Source of the DNA: Camarhynchus parvulus
Lineage: Eukaryota > Chordata > Aves > Passeriformes > Thraupidae
Direction: 5' to 3'
NCBI RefSeq assembly: GCF_901933205.1
Contig: NW_022148248.1
Span: 186,001 to 250,000 of the forward strand
DNA: 64,000 nucleotides
How positions within the stretch are numbered: the stretch's first letter is position 1; each line of letters opens with the position of its first letter. Shown one piece after another: positions 47,855-58,500 of this stretch. The position numbers and the translations under genes were made by a program. The notes beneath the pieces are model-generated. The model searched no databases, had not been told where the DNA came from, and worked only from the letters and a program-made list of their open reading frames with translations.

Positions 47855-47860
47855 AATAAA
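47855..47860 (+). terminator. ACHE: Poly(A) signal of ACHE
   Basis: AATAAA in ccccaataaaatctc, 0.8 kb after the stop. Confidence 0.85.
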
Positions 47861-48027
47861 ATCTCAAACCCAAACCTGACTCATGGGGGGGGACCCCAAA
47901 AATGGTGGGGGGGAGAACCCAAAAAACGGGGGAGACCCCAAATTTTGGGGAGGGGGGACCCCAAAATGGAGGCAGGACCCAAAACACGACACGGAGACAA
48001 AATTGGGGGGGGGGAAAACCCCAAAAT

Positions 48028-48033
48028 TTTATT
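48028..48033 (-). terminator. C17orf49: Poly(A) signal of BAP18
   Basis: AATAAA on the minus strand, about 150 bases after the BAP18 stop. It faces the ACHE signal about 170 bases away, so the two genes are convergent. Confidence 0.75.
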
Positions 48034-48183
48034 GGGGGACACAAAGGGGGGGGGGTCCCCAAGTTTGGGGATGACACCAAAAATTGGGAAGGGGGACCCC
48101 AAAATTGAGGGGGATTTGGGGAAACCCCCAAGTTTGGGGAGAAATTTGGGGTTTTTTGGGGGGGTCCTTTGGGGGCTCCGACT

Positions 48184-51100
48184 TCAGGCTGCTGGAAAAA
48201 GGGGAAGGGGTGAGGGGGGACCCCCCCCAAATTTAGGGAGAGCCCCCCCCAAATTTTGGGGTTTTTTTTTGGGGTCGTACCCTGGTCGAAGTTCAGCTTC
48301 TTGGGGGGGGGGTCCCCAAATCCTTCGACGTCCACGAGGTCCCCGGGGGGGTCGGAGTCACTCGGGGGGGGCTCTGGGGAGGGGAACCCCAAAATTAATT
48401 TGGGGACCCCAAAAGTAAAGGGGGGGAGCCTTAAAATTAATGGGGAGGGTCCCCAAAATTAAAGGGGAGGGGACCAAAGGAATCCCAAAATTCAAGGGGG
48501 GGACACCCCAAAATTAATGGGGGACCCCAAAATTACAGGGGGAGGGGCCAAAAATCCCAAAATTAAAGTGGGGGGAGTCCCTAAAATTAAAGAATGAGGA
48601 AAAAGAGACCCCAAAATTCAAGGGGGGGGCCCTAAATTAAAGGGGAGGGACCAAAAGATTCCAAAATGAAAGGGGGAGGGAACCCCAAAATTAAAGGAGG
48701 AATTAAATAACGGGGGAGAACGAAATAATATGAAATTAAATATAAAATTAAATAATGGGGGAAAAGCGACCCCAAAATTAATGGGGGGGGGGGCCAAAAT
48801 GAAAGGGGAGGGACCAAAAAAAGCCAAAATTAAAGGAGGGAGCCCAGAATTAATTGGGAGGGGTCCCCAAAATTAAAGAATGAGGGAAAAGAAACCCCAA
48901 AATTAAAGGGGGGGACGACCCCAAAATTAAAAAATAACGACCAAAGAAATCCCAAAATTAACAGAAATGAACCCCAAAAAAAAAACAAAAACAACCCAAA
49001 ATTCCTTACCTGCCACTTTCAGCTTCTTCCCGGGGGGCCCGGGGGGGTCGTGGGGAGCCCCCCCAGATCCGGGGGGGTTTTTTCGGGGTCCCTTTTTGGG
49101 GGAGTCGGCGCTGGGGGGGCAGGGGGACCCCGCTGTCCTCGTAGGCTTTGCGCTTGGCCGCCGCCTTCAGCTGCGCCCTGCGGGGATTTGGGGGATTTTT
49201 TGGGGAGGTTTTTTTGGGGAGGTTTTGGGGGTTTTTTGGGGGTGGGGGGACACCCTAAAATCTCTTCCCCCCCCCCGGACCCCCCCCTTACACCGTGCGG
49301 TCCTTGATGAGGGCGCTGAGGCGGTTCAGGTCCTCCCCGAATCGCGAGACGGCCCCGCGGAGCAGCGCCAGCTCCGGCTCCGTCCAGCGGGACCTGGGGG
49401 GGACCCCGCGGGGTTTGGGGGGGTCCAGAGGGAATCTGGGGGGGTCCTGGAAGGGTCTTGGGGGGATTTGAGGGGGTTTTGGGGTGATTTGGGGGGTTTT
49501 GGGAGGTTTGGAATCGCGACACAGCCCCGCGGAGCAGGGAGAGCTCCGGATCTGTCCAGAGAGACTTAGGGAGGTTTGGGGGGATCCTGAGAATTTTGGG
49601 GGTCCAGATGGAATTTTGGGGGGATTTGAGGGAATTTGGGGGTCCTGGAGAAAACTGGGGGGGGATTTTTGGGGTGATTTGAGGGGGTTTTGAGGGGTTT
49701 GGAATCATTAATCAGCCCCCTGGAGCAGCGCCAGCTCTGGTTCCATCCAGCGGGACCAGGGAGGTTTTGGGGGACCCCGGAAATTTTGGGGGGATTGGAA
49801 GGAATTTTGGGGGGTCCTAGAAAAGTCTTGGGGCGATTTGAGGGGGTTTTGGGGTGATTTGGGGGGTTTTGGGAGGTTTGGAATCGCGACACAGCCCCGC
49901 GGAGCAGGGAGAGCTCCGGATCTGTCCAGAGAGACTTGGGGAGTTTTGGGGGGATCCTGAGAACTTTGGGGGTCCAGATGGAATTTTGGGGGGATTTGAG
50001 AGAATTTGGGGGTCCTGGTGAAAATTTTGGGGGTGATTTGAGGGGGTTTTGGGGTGATTTGGGGGGATTTTGGGGGTCTGAAATCGCGACACGGCCCCGC
50101 GGAGCAGGGAGAGCTCCGGTTCCGTCCAGCGGGACCTGGGGGGACCCCGCGGGTTTTGGTGGGGGCCTTGAGGGGTTTTTGGAGGGATTTTGGGAAGTCT
50201 GGGGGGATTTGAGGGTTTTTTGTGGAGATTTGGGGGGATTTGGGGGGATTTTGGGGGTTTTTGGGGGGATTTTGGGGGTTTTTGGGGGCTTTGAAATCAG
50301 GACACGGCCCCGCGGAGCAGCGCCAGCTCCGGCTCCATCCAGCGGGACCTGGGGGGTTTTGGGGGGATCCTGAGAATTTTGGGGGTCCAGATGGAATTTT
50401 GGGGGGATTTGAGGGAATTCGGGGGATCCTAGAAAAGTCTTGGGGCGGTTTGAGGGGGTTTTGGGGTGATTTGGGGGGGTTTTTGGGGGTCTGAAATCAC
50501 GACACAGCCCCACAGAGCGACGACAACCCCCTCAAATCTCCCATGGGGATCCCAAATTTCCCCGAAATGACCCCAAAACCCTCCCAGGACCCCCCAAAAA
50601 TCCCCCATTCAAATCCTCCCCAAATTTCCCATAAATCCCCCCCAGGAGCCCCAAAATCCCCTGGAATCTCCCCTGGGGACCCCAAAATCTGCCAATGGGG
50701 ACCCCAAATCTCCCCCAAACCCCCCCAGTCCCTCCCAGTTTATTCCAGTCCTTCCCAGTCCATCCCAGTGCTCCCAGTTTGGTCCCATTTCCCTCCCAGT
50801 TTGATCCCAGTCCTTCCCAGTGCCCTCCAAACCCCTCCCAGTCCCTCCCAGTCCATCCCAGTATAAACCACTCCCTCCCAATCCACTCCCAGTCCCTCCC
50901 AGTTTATCCCAGTTCCCTCTGAGTCCCTCCCAATCCTCTCCCAGTTCATCCCAGTTGGATCCCAGTCCCTTCCAGTGCTTCCAGCTTGATCCCAGTTCAA
51001 TCCCAGTCCATCCCAGTTTGATCCCAGTTCCATCCCAGTGCCCTCCAAACCCCTCCCAGTCCCTCCCAGTGCTCCCAGTTCCCTCCGAGTCCCTCCCAGT

Positions 51101-52415
51101 TTGATCCCAGTCCATCCCAGTTTGATCCCAGTCCATCCCACTTTGATCCCAGTCCCTCCCAGTCCCTTCCAGTCCCTCCCAGTCCATCCCAGTCCCTCCC
51201 AGTCCATCCCAGTCCATCCCAGTCCATCCCAGTCCATCCCAGTCCCTCCCAGTCCATCCCAGTCCATCCCAGTCCCTCCCAGTCCATCCCAGTCCATCCC
51301 AGTCCCTCCCAGTCCCCCCCAGTCCCCGCACCCCCTCACCCCGCGGCGGAGCTGTCCGTGCCCGGGTGCAGCTGCATCGTCAGCTCCCCCAGGCGCGTGA
51401 AGGCGGCGCCGGCGGCCGAGAAAATCTCCCCGACCTGGAACGGCAAACTGGGATAAACTGGGAGCGACTGGGAGGGACTGGGAGCGACTGGGATGGAACT
51501 GGGAGGGACTGGGAGGGACTGGGAGCGACTGGGAGGGACTGGGATCAAACTGGGATGGACTGGGATGGACTGGGATGGACTGGGAGGGACTGGGAGGGAC
51601 TGGGATAAACTGGGATGGACTGGGATAAACTGGGAGCGACTGGGATAAACTGGGAGCGACTGGGAGGGACTGGGAGGGATGGAGGGACTGGGATGGAACT
51701 GGGATGGGACTGGGAGCACTGGGAGGGACTGGGATCAAACGGGGATGGACTGGGATCAAACTGGGAGCACTGGGAGGGACTAGGATGGAACTGGGAGGCA
51801 CTGGGAGGGACTGGGAGGGGTTTGAGGGGGGACTGGGAGAGAACTGGGATCAAACTGGGACGGACTGCGATCAAACTGGGAGCACTGGGAAGGACTGGGA
51901 AGGGATTGGGGTGGATTGGGAGGGACTGGGGGATACTGTGTTATACTGGGAGGAGGGTGGGTTATACTGGGAGGGACTGGGAGGGGACTGGGGGGAACTG
52001 GGAGCCCAAACTGGGAGCTCAGTAAAGCCCCACTGAACCCTAAACTGGGACCAGTAACAGGATCAAAATCCCATCTGGGACCAGTAGAGCCCCACTGGAC
52101 CCAAACTGGGACCAGTAACACCAAACTGGGACAAGTAAAACGCCATTTAACCCCAAACTGGGACCAGTAACGGGATTAAGACCCAAACTGGGCCCAGTAA
52201 CCCCCGAACCCCCGGAACCTTCCACGGCAGCCACTCCCCCACCCCGACCCCTCCCGCGGACGGACCGGAAGTGGCACCGAACCGGAAGCGCCTCCCCCCC
52301 ATTCCCAACCGCCGCCCCACCCCTCATCACATTCCTCAAAGGAAAAAACCCCAAAAATTCCCAAATCCGCCCAAAATTGCCCAAAACCCCTCACTTTAGT
52401 GGATGCTGACGTCAT
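48184..52415 (-). CDS. C17orf49: BAP18 chromatin complex subunit (C17orf49)
   Basis: BAP18 is a small SANT-domain protein found with BPTF/NURF and MLL chromatin complexes in the nucleus. Exons right to left: 52395-52415 (MTSASTK), 51340-51434 (VGEIFSAAGAAFTRLGELTM), 49292-49393 (SRWTEPELALLRGAVSRFGE, SANT), 49010-49177 (VAQLKAAAKRKAYEDSG, then a Pro/Lys-rich segment), 48281-48373 (DSDPPGDLVDVEGFGD, PPPKKLNFDQ) and 48184-48191 (AA, stop). All junction phases agree except exon 4, 168 nt where 167 are needed; the extra base is in a seven-C run near 49,110. Orientation behind RNASEK matches human 17p13.1, where read-through transcripts of the two are known. Confidence 0.93.
49500..50530 (-). repeat. 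Array of partial copies of BAP18 exon 3
   Basis: Six copies of the 3' splice site plus the first half of exon 3 lie in intron 2, at about 49,510-49,570, 49,705-49,757, 49,880-49,940, 50,085-50,142, 50,292-50,350 and 50,492-50,530 (degraded). Spacing is 180-210 bases. Each reads like SLWTDPELSLLRGAVSRF or SRWMEPELALLRGAV and then diverges into intron repeat. None has the second half of the exon or its donor. Confidence 0.85.
50715..52010. repeat. Inverted 10-bp minisatellite arms around BAP18 exon 2
   Basis: Left arm 50,715-51,330 is (cccagtccat/cccagtccct)n. Right arm 51,445-52,010 is (actgggatgg/actgggaggg)n, its reverse complement. The 95-nt exon 51340-51434 sits in between. Confidence 0.92.
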
Positions 52416-52556
52416 GGCCGCCCTCCCCGGCCCCTCCGGCCGCCGCCGCCGCCGCTCCGGCTCCTCGATGATGGCGGCGGGGGGAGGGGGACGCTCAGCC
52501 CCGCGCGTCTCGTTGGTACCTCCCTCACGAAGCCACGCCCCTTCCCTCTCATTGGT
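52407..52556 (-). promoter_or_regulatory. BAP18 promoter elements
   Basis: A perfect CRE TGACGTCA (52407-52414) overlaps the ATG, and a CCAAT box on the minus strand lies at 52551-52555 with GC boxes beyond it. The region is CpG-rich and lies immediately downstream of RNASEK's poly(A) signal. Confidence 0.45.
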
Positions 52557-52753
52557 CAGATCCGCATAAAACCCCGCCCACTCCCCCGCCCACTTCCGCC
52601 TCCCGCGGCCGCTCCGTTCCGCCGTCTCGTTGCTCCTCAACCTCCAGCGCCCCCCAAAATCCCCATTTTTCACCCCAAAATCGCCGCTTTTGAACCCAAA
52701 ACCCCCCTTTTCTCCCCATAAATCACCCGCGCGATCAATCCACAACAACTCTC

Positions 52754-52759
52754 TTTATT
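52754..52759 (-). terminator. RNASEK: Poly(A) signal of RNASEK
   Basis: AATAAA on the minus strand (ggataataaagag), about 125 bases after the RNASEK stop and 340 bases before the BAP18 start. Confidence 0.85.
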
Positions 52760-52882
52760 ATCCGAGCCCATCCGCGCTTCTCTGCGGCGCTCAGGGCGGG
52801 AGAAAATTGGTCCTCCAAAGGCGGGCGGAATGCGGGGGAAAAACGGGGATTTTTTTGGGGTGAAAAATGGGGATTTCGGGGC

Positions 52883-55386
52883 TCAGCGCACCATGTACTC
52901 CTTGCGCTTGTTGAGGCGGGTCTGGCAGAGGGAGAAGCCGCCCAGCAGCGCGTAGAGCCCCGCGGCGATGAAGCAATTGTAGCTGACCTGCTCGTACAGG
53001 CGGTAAATGCGTTCGGGGCCGCTGCGAAAAGGGGAAATTTCCAAATTTTTTTGGGGTGGAAAAAGGGGATTTTGGGGTTTTTTTTGGGAGGTTTGAGGGG
53101 GAGGGATTTTGGAGGATTTGGGGATTTTTGGGGGGTTAGAGTTTTAGGATCCTCCTTAAAAATCCATAAATTCCTCCTAAAGTCTTTCCCAAAATCCTCA
53201 AAATTCCCCCCAAAATCTTTCCCAAAATTCCTTCAAAAATTCCCAAATCCTCAAAACCCCCCTCAAATTCCCTCAGGACCCTCCAAGACCCCCCAGATCC
53301 CCTTCAAATCCTCCCAGGACCCCTCAATTCCCAAAATTCCCCCCCCCCCAGATGCCCTCAAATTCCCACCAGGATCCCCCAAATCTGCCCAATTTCCACC
53401 CAGGACTCCCCAAATTCCCCAAAATCCCTCCCGGGATCCCCCAAATCCCCCTCAGGACCCCTTTAAATACCCCCAGGAGCCCCCAAACTTCCCCAAATCC
53501 CCTTAAATTCCCCTCAAATCCCCCCCAGGACCCCCCAAATTCCCCCCAGGACCCCCCAAATCTCCTCAAATCCCCCCCAGGACCCCCCAAATTCCCCCCG
53601 GGACCCCCCAAATCCAATCCCCCCTCACCCATTGAAGTCCTCCTCGGTGAAGGGCACGTCCTCGATCAGCACGGCCGAGTGCACGTTGAAAAAAATGCCC
53701 AGCAACACCTTGGGGGGGAGAATTTGGGGGGTCCCGAGGGGATTTTGGGGGGTCCCGAGGGGATTTGAGGGGAGTTTGGGGGGGTTTGAGGGTCCCTGAG
53801 GGGATTTTGGGGGCTCCTGAGGGATCCTTGGGGAGATTTGGGGGATTTTGGGGGGTCCTGAGGGGATTTGGGGGGGAGTTTTGAGGGTCTTGGGGGAATT
53901 TAGGGGCAAGCTGGGGGTTCTGGGGGTCTCTCAGGGGGAATTTGAGGGGATTTTGGGGGGCTTGGGGGGGATTTGGGGAGGTTTTGGGGGATCCTGAGAG
54001 GATTTGGGGGGAGTTTGGGGGGTCGTGAGGGTTCCTTGGGGAGGTTTGGGGGGGATTTTGGGGGGGTCCTGGGGAAATTTGGGGGTCCTGGGGGTCCCTT
54101 TGGAGGATTTTGGGGGGGTCCCGAGGGGATTTAAGGGGAGTTTGGGGGTCCTGGGGGTTCCTTGAAAGAATTTTGGGAGAATTTCGGGATCCTGAGGGTC
54201 CCTATGTGAGAATTGAGGAGGTTTGGGGGTCCTTGGGATGGATTTGGGGTGTCCTGAAGGGATTTGGAGGAAATTTGGTGGTCCTGGGGGGTCCTCAGGG
54301 GGATTTTGGGGGTCCTGGGGTTTTTTTGGGGTGCTCTGAGCTGCCCCCCCCCCCCCAAAAAAAAGTGGTTTTTGGGAGTGGGGGAGGGGCCGGGGGTGAC
54401 TCAGGGGCAGCTGAGGGGAAGTTGGGGGGTGGGGGAGGGGTTTGGGGTTTTTTTGGGGGTGGGGGTTGGGGGTGTCCCCCACATTTCGGAAAGTTTGAAG
54501 CCCCCTCCCCCAAATATTCCTCACCCCCCCCCAGGACCCCCAAATTGCCCCCAAACCCCTCCAAGACTTCCCCCAAATTCCTTCTCAGTTCCACAAGGAT
54601 CCCCCAAAATCCCTCAGAACTCCCCCAAATTCCCTCCAAGTGTCCTCAAAACCCTTCCAGGACCCTCCAAAACGCCTCAAATCCCCCCCAAAACGCCTCA
54701 GAACGCCACAAAATCCCCTCAGAATCCCCTCCGGACAACCCCATGACCCATCCAAAACCCCCCAGAATCCCCCAAATTCCTTCCAAAGCCCTCAAATCGC
54801 CCCAAATCCCTCAGAATCCCCCTAAAACCCCTGCCAACCCCTCAGGATCCCTCCAAAACTCCTCCTAGACACCTAAAATCCCTCAGAATTCCCCCAAAAT
54901 CCCCCCCAGAACCCCCCTCAAACCCCCACCAACCCCTCAGAAACCTCCAAATCCCTCCGAGATCCCCCCAAAACCCCTCCTAGACCCCCAAAATCCCTCA
55001 GAATTCCCACAAAACCCCTCCAAATCCGTCCAAAATCCCCTTTTAACCCTTCAGAACCTCTTCAAACCCCTCAGCACCCCCCAAAATCCCTCCCGCCCCT
55101 TAAGGCCCCTCAGAATCCCCCCACAAAATCCTTCAAATCCCCCCAAAACCCCTTCAAACCCCCACGACTCCTCCAAACCCTTTAAATCCCCCACCAAAAT
55201 CGCCTTTTAACCCTTCAGAATGTGTTCAAACCCCTCAGAACCCCCCAAAATCCCTCCCGCCCCTCACGCCCCCCCCCCATCCCCTCACGGCCCCTCAGGG
55301 CCCCTCACCAACATCACGACGCCCCAGGCGCTGAGGACGAGCCCGCACGCGGCCATTTTGGGCCCGCAGCAGAGCAGCGACACCAT
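52883..55386 (-). CDS. RNASEK: Ribonuclease kappa
   Basis: A 98-residue two-span membrane protein; in animals it associates with the V-ATPase and is needed for endocytic uptake. Exons right to left: 55309-55386 ([20 protein letters not shown]), 53629-53708 ([20 protein letters not shown]) and 52883-53021 ([20 protein letters not shown] to [10 protein letters not shown], stop). Length and sequence fit the human protein closely, including SLLCCGPK and the KRKEYMVR end. Phases 0 and 2 are continuous and there is no frame break. RNASEK lies directly upstream of BAP18 on the same strand, as on human 17p13.1, and is divergent from the glucose transporter gene. Confidence 0.97.
53150..54475. repeat. 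Inverted degenerate arms around RNASEK exon 2
   Basis: Left arm (53,150-53,625) has ccccaggaccccccaaattc units; right arm (53,710-54,475) has gggggatttggggggtcctg units, the reverse complement. Exon 53629-53708 lies at the switch. From 54,480 to 55,300 the sequence turns C-rich again; no exon was seen there. Confidence 0.85.
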
Positions 55387-55633
55387 GGCGAGCTCGGCGA
55401 GTCCCTCCCGCCGCTTTTTTAGGGTTTTTTCGGGGGTTTTTTGGGGTTTTTTTCCCGGAGATTTCCGCGAACGCGCAGCGCCCCCCGCCCCTTTGGCTGC
55501 TGCGGGGCCGAGCCGGCGCAGCAGACTGAGGCCACGCCCCCTCTGCGCGGCCACGCCTTTTACATTAAACCACGCCCGTTCCATCAAACCACGCCCCCTC
55601 GGGCGGTACCATTGTCACTCGCGGGGGGGTGTG

Positions 55634-56013
55634 ATTGGTTGTGGGGCGGTTGTGAGGGCGTGGCCGCGCTGTTTGGCCACGCCCACCTGTCCAGCGCGTG
55701 TCCTCGGTGTCCCCTGGGTGTCCCTTAGGTGGCCACGCCCTCTGGTGACGTCACAAGGGGTGTCCCCGTGTGTCCCCCCCCTCCCAGGAAGAGTCAAATT
55801 TCCAAAATTGGGGCGCTGGCCCTTTAAATTCCCCTCCCCCCACCTCGAGGTCACATTGAGGTGACATTTCGGGGCGGGGAGGGGCTAAAAACAGCCCTGG
55901 GCACGCGCCCGCCCCTCCCCCACCCTCCCTGGGGACACCCCCGCCCCCAAACAGAACGGGACGGGGGGGGAGGGGCGGTGACGTCATCCCCCCCTCCCAA
56001 ATTTCTATTTTAG
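55634..56013. promoter_or_regulatory. Promoter elements between RNASEK and SLC2A4
   Basis: CCAAT box on the minus strand at 55634-55638; CRE TGACGTCA at 55746-55753 and 55979-55986. CTAAAAACAG (55885-55894) and TCTATTTTAG (56004-56013) each resemble a MEF2 site with one mismatch. MEF2 is the known muscle activator of mammalian GLUT4, so these deserve testing. Confidence 0.35.
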
Positions 56014-56029
56014 GGCAAAACCGTGGAAT

Positions 56030-56450
56030 TGGGGGGGGGGGAATTGGGGGGGGGAGGGGCCGGAATTTGGGGGGGGGGGGTGTCTCTGGGTGGGGGAGGG
56101 TCTGGAAATTGGGGGTCCCATGGGTGGGGGAGGGGCGGGAATTTGGTGTGGGGGGGTGGGAATATGGGGGTACCTTGAGGGTGGGGGAGGGGCAGAAATT
56201 TGGGGGGGGGGGGTCCTCTGAGGGTGGGGGAGGGGCTTAAATTGGGGGGTCCCTGGGGGTGGGGGAGGGGCTGGAATTTCAGGGGGGGGAGGGTGTCCTG
56301 GAGTGGGGGAGGGGCCGGAATTGGGGGTGGGGGAGGGGTGGGAATATGGGGGTACCCTGAGTGTGGGGGAGGGGCAGAAATTTGGGGGGTGTCCCCTGAG
56401 GGTGGGGGAGGGGCTTAAATTGGGGGTTCTTAGTTGGGGAGGGATTGGGG
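56030..56450. repeat. G-rich minisatellite upstream of SLC2A4
   Basis: Units of ggtgggggaggggcggaatt type, G-quadruplex-prone. The stretch 56,450-56,760 is CpG-rich with no coding exon seen. Confidence 0.85.
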
Positions 56451-56764
56451 GGGGGGTGGGGCCGTGGGTGGGGGGGGGGGAAAGTCCTGGGGTGACCCCT
56501 CCCCTCCCCCCCCTCCAACCTCACGCCAGGTAAATGGAAGAAAAGGCAGGAGGGGGGGCGTGGCTGTGCGGTGGGCGTGGCCGCGGGGGTGGGCGTGTCC
56601 CCGGCAAGCCCCGCCCCCGCGCCCCCCGCAGCCTCGGCAGAGCCCCCGGGACCCCCCAGGAGCCGCCGCCGCCTCCCGGAGCCGCCGCTCGGCCCCTCCC
56701 CCACCCCCACCCCTCCCCCACCCCCGCGCCCACCCCTCCCCCACCCCCCTGGGCGAGACCCCTC

Positions 56765-58500
56765 CCTTAATTAATGACCCCCGCCTGACCTTAATTAACG
56801 CTTGCGTAGCGCTAATTAACTGTTTATTGGCGCTAATGAACGTCTTGATCCCTTCCACGGGACTCCCCGAGCCTTAATTAACCCTTAATTAATCCTTAAT
56901 TAACTGCCTGACCCCCTCCGGGCACTCCCCGGGCCTTAATTAACCCTTAATTAATCCTTAATTAACTGCCTGACCCCCTCCGGACACTCCCCGGGCCTTA
57001 ATTAACCGTAATTAACGCTTGATTAGCGCTAATTAACTCTTAATTAGGATTAATTTGCCTTAATTAACCTCTTGGTCACCGCCACGGGACTCCGCGACTC
57101 TTAATTAACTCCTAATTAATCTTTAATTAACTCCCTGCCCCCTCCGGACACTCCCTGAGCCTTAATTAACCACTAATTAACTCTAATTAGCATTAATTTG
57201 CCTTAATTAACCTCTTGGTCACCCCCACGGGACTCCCCGCCCCTTAATTAACCCTTAATTAATCCTTAATTAACTCCCTGCCCTTTCTCCGGGATATCCC
57301 CCAGCCTTAATTACCCCTCATTTACCACTAATTACCCCTAATTAACGTTAATTACCCCCGATTCACCCCAAAGGACCCCCCTCAACCCCTAATTAACCCT
57401 AATTAACCTTAATTAACCTCCGGATTTCCCCAGCGGGTTTCCCCCTCCCGACCCCTAAATAACCCTTAATTAACTCCCCGACCTTAATTAACCCCTAATT
57501 AACCCGTAATTAACTCCTAATTAACCCCCTGCCACTCCTTGGTGTCCCTTAATTATCCACTAATTACCCCTAATTAACCCTTAATTAATCCACCCCCCCC
57601 TCCCAGCAACCCCCGTGGGAGCCCCTCATTAACTCCCCCCCTTAATTAATTTACTAATTAGCTAATTAATTCATTAATTAATTACCGCCCCCATGCCCAG
57701 AGGGTTCCAGCAGATCCAGGAGGAGGAGGAGGTACGGGGGGGTTAATTAGGGGTTAATTACGGGTAATTAGAGGTTAATTAGGGGTTAATTAGAGGTCGG
57801 GCAGTCCCGGGTTGGGTCAGGGGCTTAATTAAGGATTAATTAGCGGTTAATTAGGGGTTTGGGTGTTATGGGGGGGATCGAGAGGTTAATTAGGGGTTAA
57901 TTAACGTTCATTAGAGATCAGTGAGTCCCGGAGAGCGGTTAAGGGTTAATTAAGGATTAATTAAGGAATTATTTGAGGTTAATTAAGGGCTCGGGGAGGG
58001 GCGAACTGGAGCATAATTAGGGGTTAATTAGGGCTAATTAAGACTTAATTAGGAGTGGCGGAGTCCTGAGGTGGATCGGGGATTCATTAAGCATCAATTA
58101 GGGGTTATTAAGGGTTGATTAGGGGTCGGGGAGGGGGTCCTGTGGGGGCGGTTAATTCGGGGCTAGTTAGAAGTTAATGGAGTGTTAATTAGCGATTATT
58201 AGGGATTAATTAGGGGATTATTAGGGATTAATTAGGGGTTAATTAAGGGTCGGGAGGGTCCTGTGGGGGCGGTTAATTCGGGGCTAATTAGAAGTTAACG
58301 AAGTGTTAATTAGCGGTTAATTAGGGATTAATTAGAGGATTAATTAAGGGTCGGGGAGGGGTCCTGTGAGGGGGGGGGGTCAAGCCATTAATTAGAGCCA
58401 CATTAGAAGTTAATTAAGGGTTAATTAGAGGTTAATTAGGGATTAATTAGGGGATGATTGGGCACCAATTAGGCGTTAATTAAGCGTTAATTAGGGGGAG
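56765..58500. repeat. TTAATTAA-rich inverted arrays around SLC2A4 exon 1
   Basis: Left arm (56,765-57,690) is ccttaattaacccttaatta type; right arm (57,735-58,500) is ggggttaattaggggttaat type, the reverse complement. The palindrome TTAATTAA and half sites TAATTA recur dozens of times. Exon 57693-57731 lies at the switch. Confidence 0.95.
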
